A stretch of 40,327 nucleotides of DNA from Williamsia sp. (GTDB taxonomy: Bacteria > Actinomycetota > Actinomycetes > Mycobacteriales > Mycobacteriaceae). Below, in pieces: positions 33,723 to 40,327 of this stretch. The stretch covers positions 1-40,327 of the forward strand of contig NZ_JAEMTF010000035.1 of assembly GCF_016462415.1 (NCBI RefSeq). The letters are read 5' to 3'. How positions within the stretch are numbered: the stretch's first letter is position 1; each line of letters starts with the position of its first letter. Under the pieces are notes generated by a model that was given only the letters and a program-made list of their open reading frames with translations, was not told where the DNA came from and did not search any database. The position numbers were made by a program, and so were the translations under genes.

Positions 33723-36379
33723 CGGGACTCATCTCCGATCAGGTCGAGGAACGCCTCTTCGAGATGCCGCCGCGATTCGACGACCTCGGCGTGCACACCG
33801 GCGGCCTCGAGCACCCGCGCTGCGGCGTCGACATCGTCGACGGCCAGCGTCGATGTCGCCGCTCCGGCGAGTTCGTCCACCGAACCGGCCGTGATCAACC
33901 GGCCCTTGTGCATCACGACGACGTGGCTGCACGTCTGCTCCACCTCCGACAGCAGGTGGCTGGAGACGACGACGGTGCGGCCGGTGGCCGCGTACCGCCG
34001 CATCACCTCCCGCATCTCGGCGATCTGTGGCGGGTCGAGACCGTTGGTGGGTTCGTCGAGGATGAGCAACTCCGGCAGCCCGAGCATCGCCTGGGCGATC
34101 GCCAGGCGCTGCCGCATGCCCTGGCTGTACTTGCGGACCTTGCGATCCACCGACGCCCCGAGACCGGCGATCTCCAGTGCGGTCTCGAAGTCGGCTTCGG
34201 CGGCGGGTCGGCCGGTGGCCGCCCAGTAGAGGTCGAGGTTCTGGCGACCGGACAGGTGCGGCAGCAGTCCCGGCCCCTCGATGAACGCACCGACGCGGGC
34301 CAGCACCGACGAGCCGGCGCGCACCTCTTCCCCGAACAACCGGATGTGCCCGGACGTCGGCGAGATGAGGCCGACCATCATCCGCAGCACGGTGGTCTTG
34401 CCTGCGCCGTTGGGACCCAACAGGCCGACGACCTGGCCGGCCTCGACGCGGAACGACACGTCGTCGACCGCGCGATACGAGTCGCCGTACTCCTTGCTCA
34501 GCGACTCGACCACGATCGGAGAGACTCCCTCGCCCACCGTCGCCGCATCGGCCGGAGCCCGGCGGCGCCAGGTCGCGACGCTGATGCCGGCGATCAACAC
34601 CAGCAGCGTGATGACGCCTGCGACGGGCCAGCCCCACGGGAACGGCGTCGACTCGGCCCGCCCGGTCAGGGTGGTCAATGTCAGCGTCGGCGACTCCAGC
34701 GCCACCGAATACGTCCGCGCGTCGACCGGGAGTCGGTAGCCCAGGTCGGTCGTCGAGACGGCAACCGCCAGTCGGTGTCCGGACGCCACCGAACGGACGA
34801 CGGTGGGCAGTGCGACGGTCACCGACGTGGGCTGCCCGGGCGTGAGGCCGGTCAGCCGGACCGGGGTCACCAGGCCCGAGGGTTGGGTCCGCGTTCCGTC
34901 CGGTGCGACGTCGACCAGGGACACGAACACCGTTGCGTCCGTCGTGGTTCGCGGCGTGATCCGCAGGCGGACCGACGAGGAACCGCCGACCAGGGTGTCG
35001 GTGTCGAGTGGACTCGACACGAAGCCCGCGACCTGACCCGAGATCGCCGACAGTGCACCGGCCCCGGTTGCCGCGGCGGCCGCGCTCAGCAGACCGCCGA
35101 TGCCGGGAACGGCGGTGATGGCCGCCGGGGTGCCGCCGGCCGGAGCGTTGACGGTCTGTTCCGGGCCCTGCAGCGAGACGTCGCGCGGGCGCTGCGCATC
35201 GGCCAGGGACGGCGCCGTCAACTGGCGCGCCGACGAACGGCCGGTATCGGTCGACAGCGCCCCGTCGGCGACGTCGGCAGCGAAACCGGAGTCGGGAGTC
35301 GCTTTGTCCTGCAACACCGTCGCGAACCACGATTCGACAGACGGGGTGATGTTGCCACCCGGTTGATCGTGTCCACCGGTGCGCCACTGCATCCGGACCG
35401 GGGTGCCGGCCGCACGGATGCCGGCGGCGTTGCGGACTGCCTGATCGATCGGGAACAGCGAGTCCTGTTGTCCCTGGATGAGCAGGGTCGGGGCGGTGAT
35501 GCGACCGAGGATCGACGACGGGCTCGACGCGCGCATCAACTCCTGCAGGTTCGCGTTGGGTGCGCCGGCAGCCGCGGATGCCTGGTATGCGGCGCAGACA
35601 TCGGGCGCGAACGTGCCGCACCCGTCCGACGTCGCCATTCGCGCGGCCTGCGAGAACAGTTGGCCCGCCCACTGCGACTTGAACACGCCGGCGGAGCCCG
35701 GAGCCTCGGCACCGACGGGGAACAGTGCCTGCGACAAGTTGTTCCAGGTGATGTCGGCGGCCACGGCGTCGACCCGGCGGTCGTACCCGGCGGCCAGCAG
35801 CGCCAGCGCGCCGCCGTAGGACGAGCCCGCGACACCGACTCGCGGATCGCCGGGACCGTCGCGCTCGACCTGGGGCATCGTGGCCAGCAGATCGATGATG
35901 CGGCGGGCGTCGGCGACTTCGTAGTCGGGGTTGTCGAGGTGGATGAGCCCACCGGACGCACCGAATCCCCGCGCCGAGTAGGTGACCACGACATATCCGC
36001 GGCCCGCGAGCGTCCGTGCCTGCGCGGCCAGGTCGGCCTTCGACCCACCGAATCCGTGTGCGAGCACGACCGCCGGTGCGGGTTGGCTGCGCGGCAGGAA
36101 CACCGACGCGTCGAGACCGACCGGCTGCCCCGCCTCCGGTACGCCCGCGACCGTCATCGAACGCTCGGAGACGGTGTTGTCGTCACCGCCGGTGGTGGCG
36201 ACCACGGCGATGATCGCGGCCAGCGTGACGACGACGACCGCGGCGACGATCACCCAGAACCGTCGACCACCGCGTGGTCTGAGACTGATGCCGATGTCGA
36301 TCTCCCTCGCAGCGCCGCGCGACCCGGACGGATCGACTCCCTCGATCATGCCTGCAATCGGGTCGGGACCGGTCGACAC
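33719..36379 (-). CDS. S15/CocE-type serine hydrolase fused to ABC-transporter ATPase
   Basis: 886 residues from a GTG (alternative ATG at 36349). Order: cytoplasmic N-terminus, membrane segment at about 41-62, alpha/beta hydrolase at about 75-375, jelly-roll-like domain at about 445-560, second membrane segment at about 582-604, ABC ATPase at about 622-886. The hydrolase triad is Ser187 (GSSYGG), Asp306 (GQQDSLFP) and His337 (GGHDQPGG). Cys254 and Cys262 could form a disulfide. The ATPase has Walker A GPNGAGKT (655-662), the variant signature YSQGM (751-755), Walker B LLILDEPTNGLD and H-loop His808. The two segments place the hydrolase outside and the ATPase inside. It overlaps the permease gene, and a lipoprotein gene precedes it by 30 bases. 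Substrate unknown. Confidence 0.92.
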   Translation of the reverse strand: MSTGPDPIAGMIEGVDPSGSRGAAREIDIGISLRPRGGRRFWVIVAAVVVVTLAAIIAVVATTGGDDNTVSERSMTVAGVPEAGQPVGLDASVFLPRSQPAPAVVLAHGFGGSKADLAAQARTLAGRGYVVVTYSARGFGASGGLIHLDNPDYEVADARRIIDLLATMPQVERDGPGDPRVGVAGSSYGGALALLAAGYDRRVDAVAADITWNNLSQALFPVGAEAPGSAGVFKSQWAGQLFSQAARMATSDGCGTFAPDVCAAYQASAAAGAPNANLQELMRASSPSSILGRITAPTLLIQGQQDSLFPIDQAVRNAAGIRAAGTPVRMQWRTGGHDQPGGNITPSVESWFATVLQDKATPDSGFAADVADGALSTDTGRSSARQLTAPSLADAQRPRDVSLQGPEQTVNAPAGGTPAAITAVPGIGGLLSAAAAATGAGALSAISGQVAGFVSSPLDTDTLVGGSSSVRLRITPRTTTDATVFVSLVDVAPDGTRTQPSGLVTPVRLTGLTPGQPTSVTVALPTVVRSVASGHRLAVAVSTTDLGYRLPVDARTYSVALESPTLTLTTLTGRAESTPFPWGWPVAGVITLLVLIAGISVATWRRRAPADAATVGEGVSPIVVESLSKEYGDSYRAVDDVSFRVEAGQVVGLLGPNGAGKTTVLRMMVGLISPTSGHIRLFGEEVRAGSSVLARVGAFIEGPGLLPHLSGRQNLDLYWAATGRPAAEADFETALEIAGLGASVDRKVRKYSQGMRQRLAIAQAMLGLPELLILDEPTNGLDPPQIAEMREVMRRYAATGRTVVVSSHLLSEVEQTCSHVVVMHKGRLITAGSVDELAGAATSTLAVDDVDAAARVLEAAGVHAEVVESRRHLEEAFLDLIGDESR

Positions 36380-36409
36380 CGCAGGCGGCGGCTGTTCACG
36401 GCGCGCAGA

Positions 36410-37357
36410 TCACCGTCGACAGGTGTCGTACTCCGACCGCATCTGCTTCTGGACCGCGAGCGCCGCATCGGTGAAGTACTTCTGTGGATCCTGCTCGCCC
36501 GCCGACTCGGGATAGCCACATCCGCCGACCGTCACCGATCCCGAATCCCGCCTGTCCGTCCCCACGGCATCGGCCTGCGAGGTCCAGTTCAGATACAGAG
36601 GCCGGTCGGGTCCGGCGCCGAGGTCGTCGACGATCGATCTGAGGGTCGTCAGCGCATCGGACTCGGACGCGTCGACACCCACCGACAGTCGCGACACGTG
36701 TCCGTCCCGGATGGCCACGGCGAAGGCTCGCGCCGGCAACCGGTCGACACGGGAGGCCATGGTGCGGAAATCGTCGACCGACAGCGGCGTGGTGACATCC
36801 CAGCTGCGCTGATCCGGTGAGTCGACGGGGTAGGCCTCGATTCCCGCGGGCACCCCACCGATCGCCTCGATCGCCGTGGCCACGGCGCTTTGCGAGTCCG
36901 TTGCCTCCCTGATGTCGACGCGCGGCCCACCGGGAGCCTGGAAGACGGCCACCGATCGGGCGTCGACGCCCTTCTCCATTGCCCTGCCGATCGCGACGTC
37001 GCGCGCGGTCGGACCCGGCTGCATCTTCCCGGTGGAGCGGAGCTGGACCCGAGGCCCGAGCGAGACCGTGATGTCCACGTGGTAGCGGTCGAAGTCATCG
37101 CCCATGGTGTCGTCCATCTCGCGGACCAGGTCCACGACCTGCGCGTCGGTGGCGTCGGGCATCGACACGTCCACCGTGACCGCAGACCCACGGCTACCAC
37201 CGTGCTCGTACGAGGTCGAGGCCTCCGCGACACCCGGCACGTGACGCAACCTCGACTCCAGTGCGTCGGCTTCGACACCGCGATCCGGTGCGGAATCACA
37301 CCCGGCGAGCACGACCACCGCGATCACCGTCGACAGAAGGACGAACAGCGCTCTCAC
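36410..37357 (-). CDS. Lipoprotein upstream of the hydrolase-ABC fusion
   Basis: 315 residues from the GTG at 37357. The signal sequence (RALFVLLSTVIAVVVLAGC) ends in a lipobox with Cys20, so it is anchored outside the cytoplasmic membrane. Two or three similar alpha/beta segments follow (LESRLRHVPGVAEASTSYEH, ITVSLGPRVQLRSTGK; later IRDGHVSRLSVGVDASESDA), with no family recognised. Longer in-frame starts run through basic, low-quality sequence and are rejected. TACGCT (37364-37369, minus strand) ends six bases before the GTG, a leaderless promoter. It is the first gene of the lipoprotein-fusion-permease operon. Confidence 0.82.
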   Translation of the reverse strand: MRALFVLLSTVIAVVVLAGCDSAPDRGVEADALESRLRHVPGVAEASTSYEHGGSRGSAVTVDVSMPDATDAQVVDLVREMDDTMGDDFDRYHVDITVSLGPRVQLRSTGKMQPGPTARDVAIGRAMEKGVDARSVAVFQAPGGPRVDIREATDSQSAVATAIEAIGGVPAGIEAYPVDSPDQRSWDVTTPLSVDDFRTMASRVDRLPARAFAVAIRDGHVSRLSVGVDASESDALTTLRSIVDDLGAGPDRPLYLNWTSQADAVGTDRRDSGSVTVGGCGYPESAGEQDPQKYFTDAALAVQKQMRSEYDTCRR

Positions 37358-37363
37358 GGGCCG

Positions 37364-37369
37364 AGCGTA
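37364..37369 (-). promoter_or_regulatory. TANNNT -10 of the lipoprotein/hydrolase-ABC/permease operon
   Basis: On the minus strand TACGCT is followed by six bases and the GTG at 37357; no Shine-Dalgarno is present. Proposed leaderless promoter. Confidence 0.5.
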
Positions 37370-37397
37370 GCGGGATCGGCGCGGGACGGCGTCGGAC

Positions 37398-38246
37398 TCA
37401 GACGCTCCGGGCCCGATCGAGGATCGCCTCCGCCGCCGCATCGGCGGCCTGGGTGGGAATCCAGTGGTTGACGCCCTCGAGCACCACGAGTTCGTACGGT
37501 GCGCGGACCAGGTCCGCACATCCCTCCACCCCGGCGCGATCGATGAACGTGTCGCCGTCACTCCAGACCATCGTCGTCGGCACCGTGACGCGCCGGCCGA
37601 ACCGTGTGCGGTCGGTGAAGGGCAGGGCCCGGTACCAGTTGAGGCCTCCGGTCAGGGCGCCGTAGTCGACGATCTCGGTACGGAATCGCTGCACGTCCGA
37701 TGCCGTCATCCCGGCTGCGCGCAGCGAGCGGTCCATTCGGCCACCGGGCCGCGCGGCCGAGGCCTCCGGCACCCACGGCGTCTGGAAGAAGACCATGTAC
37801 CAGGATTTGAGCCCCTGACGTGTTCGAGTCGCGGCGCGGATGAAGGCGGTCGGATGGGGCACCGACAGGGCAGTCAGCGTCTTCACCATGTCCGGCCGGT
37901 CCGCGGCGAGCGACCATGCGATGTTCGCTCCCCAGTCGTGACCGACGACGTGGGCTCGACCGCCCGCAACCGTGATCAGCTCCACGATGTCGTCGACCAA
38001 CTCGCCCGAGGTGTAGTCGCGACGTCGGGGCGGCCGCGCACCGGGTGAGTAACCTCGCTGGTCCGGCGCCAGGGTCCGGAAGCCATGTGCGTGCAACAGC
38101 GGCGCGACCGCGTCCCAACACGTCGCGCGTTCGGGGAAGCCGTGCAGCAGGACCACGACCTCGCCGTCGAGCGGACCGGCGTCGAGGACGTCGAACTCGT
38201 ATCCGTTGCGGGTGAAGGACTCGATGCGATGTGTCGGAGCGCTCAC
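37398..38246 (-). CDS. Epoxide-hydrolase-like alpha/beta hydrolase
   Basis: 282 residues from a GTG overlapping the stop of the upstream dehydrogenase gene. The oxyanion motif is HGFPERATCW, the nucleophile is Asp104 in GHDWGANIAW (Asp rather than Ser, as in epoxide hydrolases and dehalogenases), and the C-terminal His is in VNHWIP. The cap region WYMVFFQTPWVPEA fits epoxide hydrolases. A GAGG seven bases upstream supports the start. It acts in the cytosol, probably on the product or precursor of the dehydrogenase. Confidence 0.92.
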   Translation of the reverse strand: MSAPTHRIESFTRNGYEFDVLDAGPLDGEVVVLLHGFPERATCWDAVAPLLHAHGFRTLAPDQRGYSPGARPPRRRDYTSGELVDDIVELITVAGGRAHVVGHDWGANIAWSLAADRPDMVKTLTALSVPHPTAFIRAATRTRQGLKSWYMVFFQTPWVPEASAARPGGRMDRSLRAAGMTASDVQRFRTEIVDYGALTGGLNWYRALPFTDRTRFGRRVTVPTTMVWSDGDTFIDRAGVEGCADLVRAPYELVVLEGVNHWIPTQAADAAAEAILDRARSV

Positions 38247-39397
38247 AGGACGGCCTCACTGGTGGGATCGATCAGGACCTTGGCGTGTTTCTCGGCGCCC
38301 GCGAGGACGTCGAACGCCGCGGGGACGCCGTCGAGTCCGACGGTTCCGGTGTGCAGCGGCGATGCGTCCACCTTGCCGTCGGCCAACAGGTGCAGGGTGT
38401 CGTGGAACTCGATCGGCGTGTAGCCGAACACGAACCGCAGGTCGATCTCCTTGCCGATGGCCATCGCCGGGCGGATCTGATCGCTGCCCATGCATACCCC
38501 CACCACGACGACACGCGACGCGATCGGCGCCGCACTGATCACGCCGTCGATCATTCCCGGCACCCCGACGCACTCGAAGATGACCGGCCGCTTCGGGTCT
38601 GCCGCACCCAGCTTGTCGACCGCCCGGTACAGGTGCGCCCACCCGGGGATCCTGCGCAGCTTCTCCATCGATCCCACACCGAGTTCGTAGAGCGTCGGCA
38701 GTTCGGTGATCATGCCCTTGGTCACCGCGGCCGCATACGGCGAGTCCACCGCGGGATCGACGACGACGTCGGCACCGCATCGCGTCGCGAGCTCCCGTCG
38801 CCCGGCGGAGAAGTCGCTGGCGACAATGGTGTTCACGCCTTTCGCCTTCAGCAGACAGATGACGGCCAGACCGACAGGGCCGCAGCCGACGACGACGGCC
38901 ACGTCCTTCTTCGAGATCTCGCTGCGGCGGACCGCGTGCAGCGCGACGGTCATCGGTTCGGTCAGCGCGGCGATGTCCGGCGACAACCCGTTCGGCACCG
39001 CGAAGCTCATCGACGCCTCGGCCACCGTGCGCTCGGCGTAGCCACCGGGCGCCAACGGCGACAACCCCGTCATGTGCACGGCGCCCGCGGTGCGCAACAG
39101 CGGGAAGGACACGACCAGATCACCGGCGGCGAAACGCTTTCCGACACCCTTACCCGTCTCGAGCACCTCGCCGCAGAACTCGTGCCCGAAGACGACGGAG
39201 GTGTCGTGACGCATGAAGTCGGTGTACCCGCCCTCGCGCATGACGTCCTCGAGCTCGTCGGAATGGTCCTTGGCGTGCAGATCGGATCCGCAGATCCCGC
39301 AGCGCGTGACCGACAGCAACAACTGCCCTGCCTCGGGTCGCGGGTCGGGGATCTCCGACACCGTCAACGTCCCGCGCAAGCTACTGACCGCTCTCAT
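38243..39397 (-). CDS. Zinc-dependent medium-chain alcohol dehydrogenase
   Basis: 384 residues from the ATG at 39397, with GAGGAGG six bases upstream. Catalytic zinc ligands are Cys36 (CGICGSDLH) and His72/Glu73 (GHEFCGEV). The cofactor loop is VVVGCGPVGLAVICLL, followed by an acidic residue (ASDFSAGRR) that suggests NAD. The four structural-zinc cysteines near residues 95-115 of many relatives are absent, and an extra segment (GMITELPTLYELGVGSMEKL) interrupts the Rossmann half. The neighbouring epoxide-hydrolase-like gene overlaps it. The divergent GntR gene is the likely regulator. Confidence 0.92.
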   Translation of the reverse strand: MRAVSSLRGTLTVSEIPDPRPEAGQLLLSVTRCGICGSDLHAKDHSDELEDVMREGGYTDFMRHDTSVVFGHEFCGEVLETGKGVGKRFAAGDLVVSFPLLRTAGAVHMTGLSPLAPGGYAERTVAEASMSFAVPNGLSPDIAALTEPMTVALHAVRRSEISKKDVAVVVGCGPVGLAVICLLKAKGVNTIVASDFSAGRRELATRCGADVVVDPAVDSPYAAAVTKGMITELPTLYELGVGSMEKLRRIPGWAHLYRAVDKLGAADPKRPVIFECVGVPGMIDGVISAAPIASRVVVVGVCMGSDQIRPAMAIGKEIDLRFVFGYTPIEFHDTLHLLADGKVDASPLHTGTVGLDGVPAAFDVLAGAEKHAKVLIDPTSEAVL

Positions 39398-39430
39398 CGA
39401 CCGCCTCCTCGACACCGGCCCCGGTTGGCC

Positions 39431-39448
39431 CGCATCGGTAATCATGCG
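39431..39448. promoter_or_regulatory. Weak CGCAT-N8-ATGCG inverted repeat in ADH/GntR spacer
   Basis: CGCAT (39431-39435) and ATGCG (39444-39448) flank eight bases in the 87-bp divergent spacer. Only five-base arms, so a tentative operator. A TAAACT element for the GntR gene starts at 39472. Confidence 0.25.
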
Positions 39449-39471
39449 CCCCACCGCCCGACGTCCCCAAC

Positions 39472-39477
39472 TAAACT
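39472..39477 (+). promoter_or_regulatory. TANNNT -10 of leaderless GntR gene
   Basis: TAAACT ends seven bases before the GTG at 39485. No recognisable -35. Confidence 0.45.
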
Positions 39478-39484
39478 GCGGGAC

Positions 39485-40108
39485 GTGGATCAACACACCA
39501 TCGGCGAGGACGAATCCCCGGGCGACGTCATCGCACGGGTGGTCCGTGACGACATCTTGGCCGGTCGGCTGGCGGCGGGCGAACGGCTGGTCGAAGAGGC
39601 CATCGCCAAGCAGTTCGGCGTGTCCCGTGTGCCGGTGCGCGAGGCTCTGGGCCAGCTCGAGGGCGAAGGTTTCGTCACCATCGTGCGATATCGCGGGGCG
39701 ACGGTGTCGACGACGCTGCGCAAGGACAACCGCGAACTACTCGAGGTGCGGCGGGGACTCGAGGTCCTGGCCGCCCAACTCGCCGCACAGAACCGCGGTG
39801 GCGCGGCCGCGGCCGAGCTGGCCGAGGTCGCGCAGTCGACCTCTGGTCCCGCCGATGGTCGCGCGATCGGACGTTCCTTCCATGACCTGGTCGCCGTCGC
39901 CTCCGGCAACGACCAGCTCCGCGAGCTCCTCACGACGGTGGGCCGCCGAGTCGCGTGGGGTCTCGGCGACGATCCGACCGCATCGCAGCAGGACCACGCG
40001 GTGCTGGCGGCAGCGATCCTGCGCGGTGCCACCGTGCAGGCGGGATTCCTGATGGATGAGCACCTCCGCCGCGATGAACACGGTGAAGACGCGCGTAAGG
40101 AACCGTAG
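39485..40108 (+). CDS. GntR-family regulator (FadR/FCD subfamily)
   Basis: 207 residues from the GTG at 39485. The winged helix (IARVVRDDILAGRLAAGERL, then VEEAIAKQFGVSRVPVREAL and GQLEGEGFVTIV) is the canonical GntR block with SRVPVREAL. An all-helical FCD domain follows (LLEVRRGLEVLAAQLAAQNR, FHDLVAVASGNDQLRELL), ending QDHAVLAAAILRGATVQAGF. FCD members bind small organic acids. It is divergent from the dehydrogenase/hydrolase operon. The 173-bp region downstream carries GTATAC palindromes that resemble FadR-type sites. Confidence 0.9.
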   Translation: MDQHTIGEDESPGDVIARVVRDDILAGRLAAGERLVEEAIAKQFGVSRVPVREALGQLEGEGFVTIVRYRGATVSTTLRKDNRELLEVRRGLEVLAAQLAAQNRGGAAAAELAEVAQSTSGPADGRAIGRSFHDLVAVASGNDQLRELLTTVGRRVAWGLGDDPTASQQDHAVLAAAILRGATVQAGFLMDEHLRRDEHGEDARKEP

Positions 40109-40110
40109 TT

Positions 40111-40120
40111 TCGTATACGA
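40111..40120. promoter_or_regulatory. TCGTATACGA palindrome (GntR-like site 1)
   Basis: Perfect ten-base palindrome with a GTATAC core, three bases after the GntR stop codon. The core matches the GT-N-AC pattern of many GntR operators. Confidence 0.4.
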
Positions 40121-40139
40121 CTTGAGCGATATATCCCGT

Positions 40140-40158
40140 CGTTAACGCAACTGTTGCG
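40140..40158. promoter_or_regulatory. Nested dyads CGTTAACG and CGCAAC-T-GTTGCG
   Basis: CGTTAACG (40140-40147) and the inverted repeat CGCAAC (40146-40151), T, GTTGCG (40153-40158) overlap upstream of the right-edge gene. Either could be an operator. Confidence 0.35.
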
Positions 40159-40175
40159 CTCAGTAACGCGGTTGA

Positions 40176-40194
40176 TACACTGTTTGTATACAAA
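40176..40194. promoter_or_regulatory. Promoter with overlapping TTTGTATACAAA palindrome (GntR-like site 2)
   Basis: A TACACT -10-like element (40176-40181) is followed by the perfect palindrome TTTGTATACAAA (40183-40194), placed where transcription of the right-edge gene would start. Its GTATAC core repeats that of site 1, about 73 bp away centre to centre. Confidence 0.5.
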
Positions 40195-40281
40195 TTACTC
40201 AGTCGCCCAGCACCTCCCGACTGGCGATCCACCGGTTGACATCCGATCTCCCGGTGCCACCTCGTCATCCGGAGAACTGCC

Positions 40282-40327
40282 ATGGCCATCAGCGCCCCGC
40301 TCACCCAACCCACCACCCGCATACCTC
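40282..40327 (+). CDS. Truncated gene at right edge, product not identifiable
   Basis: An ATG at 40282 preceded by GGAGA seven bases upstream opens a frame reading MAISAPLTQPTTRIP before the window ends. Only 15 residues are visible, too few for assignment. It is preceded by the palindrome-rich regulatory region, so it is probably a regulated gene, perhaps controlled by the adjacent GntR protein. Confidence 0.55.
   Translation, partial: MAISAPLTQPTTRIP

Noticed and set aside
33536-36820. Open frame of 1094 codons on the plus strand opposite the hydrolase-ABC gene
   Set aside because: It is antisense to a gene with clear domains, its translation is arginine/glycine-rich without any motif, and long antisense frames are expected at this GC content.
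38231-39484. Extension of the GntR reading frame upstream across the dehydrogenase gene (625-residue reading)
   Set aside because: The upstream part lies antisense to a well-supported dehydrogenase. The GntR domain begins just after the GTG at 39485, which has a good -10.
1-40327. tRNA, rRNA, CRISPR, insertion-sequence or prophage signatures
   Set aside because: No cloverleaf with CCA end, repeat-spacer array, transposase, integrase or terminal inverted repeats were seen on either strand.

Overview
This 40.3-kb window is GC-rich chromosomal DNA from an actinobacterium. A Gordonia- or Rhodococcus-like member of the Mycobacteriales fits best: the genes are densely packed with ATGA/GTGA overlaps, many starts appear leaderless with a TANNNT-type -10 box, and the gene families (old-yellow-enzyme cassette, MoxR/DUF58/VWA operon, hydroxyquinol pathway, DUF6328) are typical. 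The genus is an inference. I see no rRNA, tRNA, CRISPR, insertion sequence or phage gene, and no gene-free stretch longer than 300 bases.

Positions 1-8 kb hold a series of small regulator/enzyme modules: HxlR/NmrA, then TetR with an old yellow enzyme and an SDR (divergent from an alpha/beta hydrolase), then TetR/cupin, each with a visible inverted-repeat operator, followed by a lipoprotein. Positions 6.6-12.5 kb hold an OmpR-type two-component system divergent from a MoxR-DUF58-VWA-trypsin operon. A four-fold 11-bp phased TTTC array lies between them. Positions 12.5-17.8 kb hold a membrane protein of unknown function, an SDR divergent from an XRE regulator, an atypical SDR and a chloroperoxidase-type hydrolase.

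Positions 17.8-22.7 kb hold an AraC regulator followed by a translationally coupled hydroxyquinol operon: flavin-dependent phenol/resorcinol-type hydroxylase, maleylacetate reductase and hydroxyquinol 1,2-dioxygenase. Together these would take a hydroxylated aromatic to 3-oxoadipate. Positions 22.7-29 kb hold a MarR/glyoxalase pair with twin operators, small membrane and hypothetical proteins, a LysR/NmrA pair whose LysR box overlies the regulator's promoter, and TetR divergent from a DHA2 drug exporter. Positions 29-32.8 kb hold an ion-transporter-like permease with a strongly structured leader, a DinB protein, and a large membrane protein with an internal duplication.

The most unusual locus is 32.8-37.4 kb on the minus strand: a lipoprotein, an 886-residue fusion of an S15/CocE-type serine hydrolase to an ABC ATPase, and an ABC-2 permease. 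The fusion has two predicted membrane segments that would put the hydrolase outside and the ATPase inside. The window closes with a zinc-type alcohol dehydrogenase/epoxide-hydrolase-like operon divergent from a GntR regulator, then a complex regulatory region with two GTATAC-centred palindromes before a truncated gene at the right edge.
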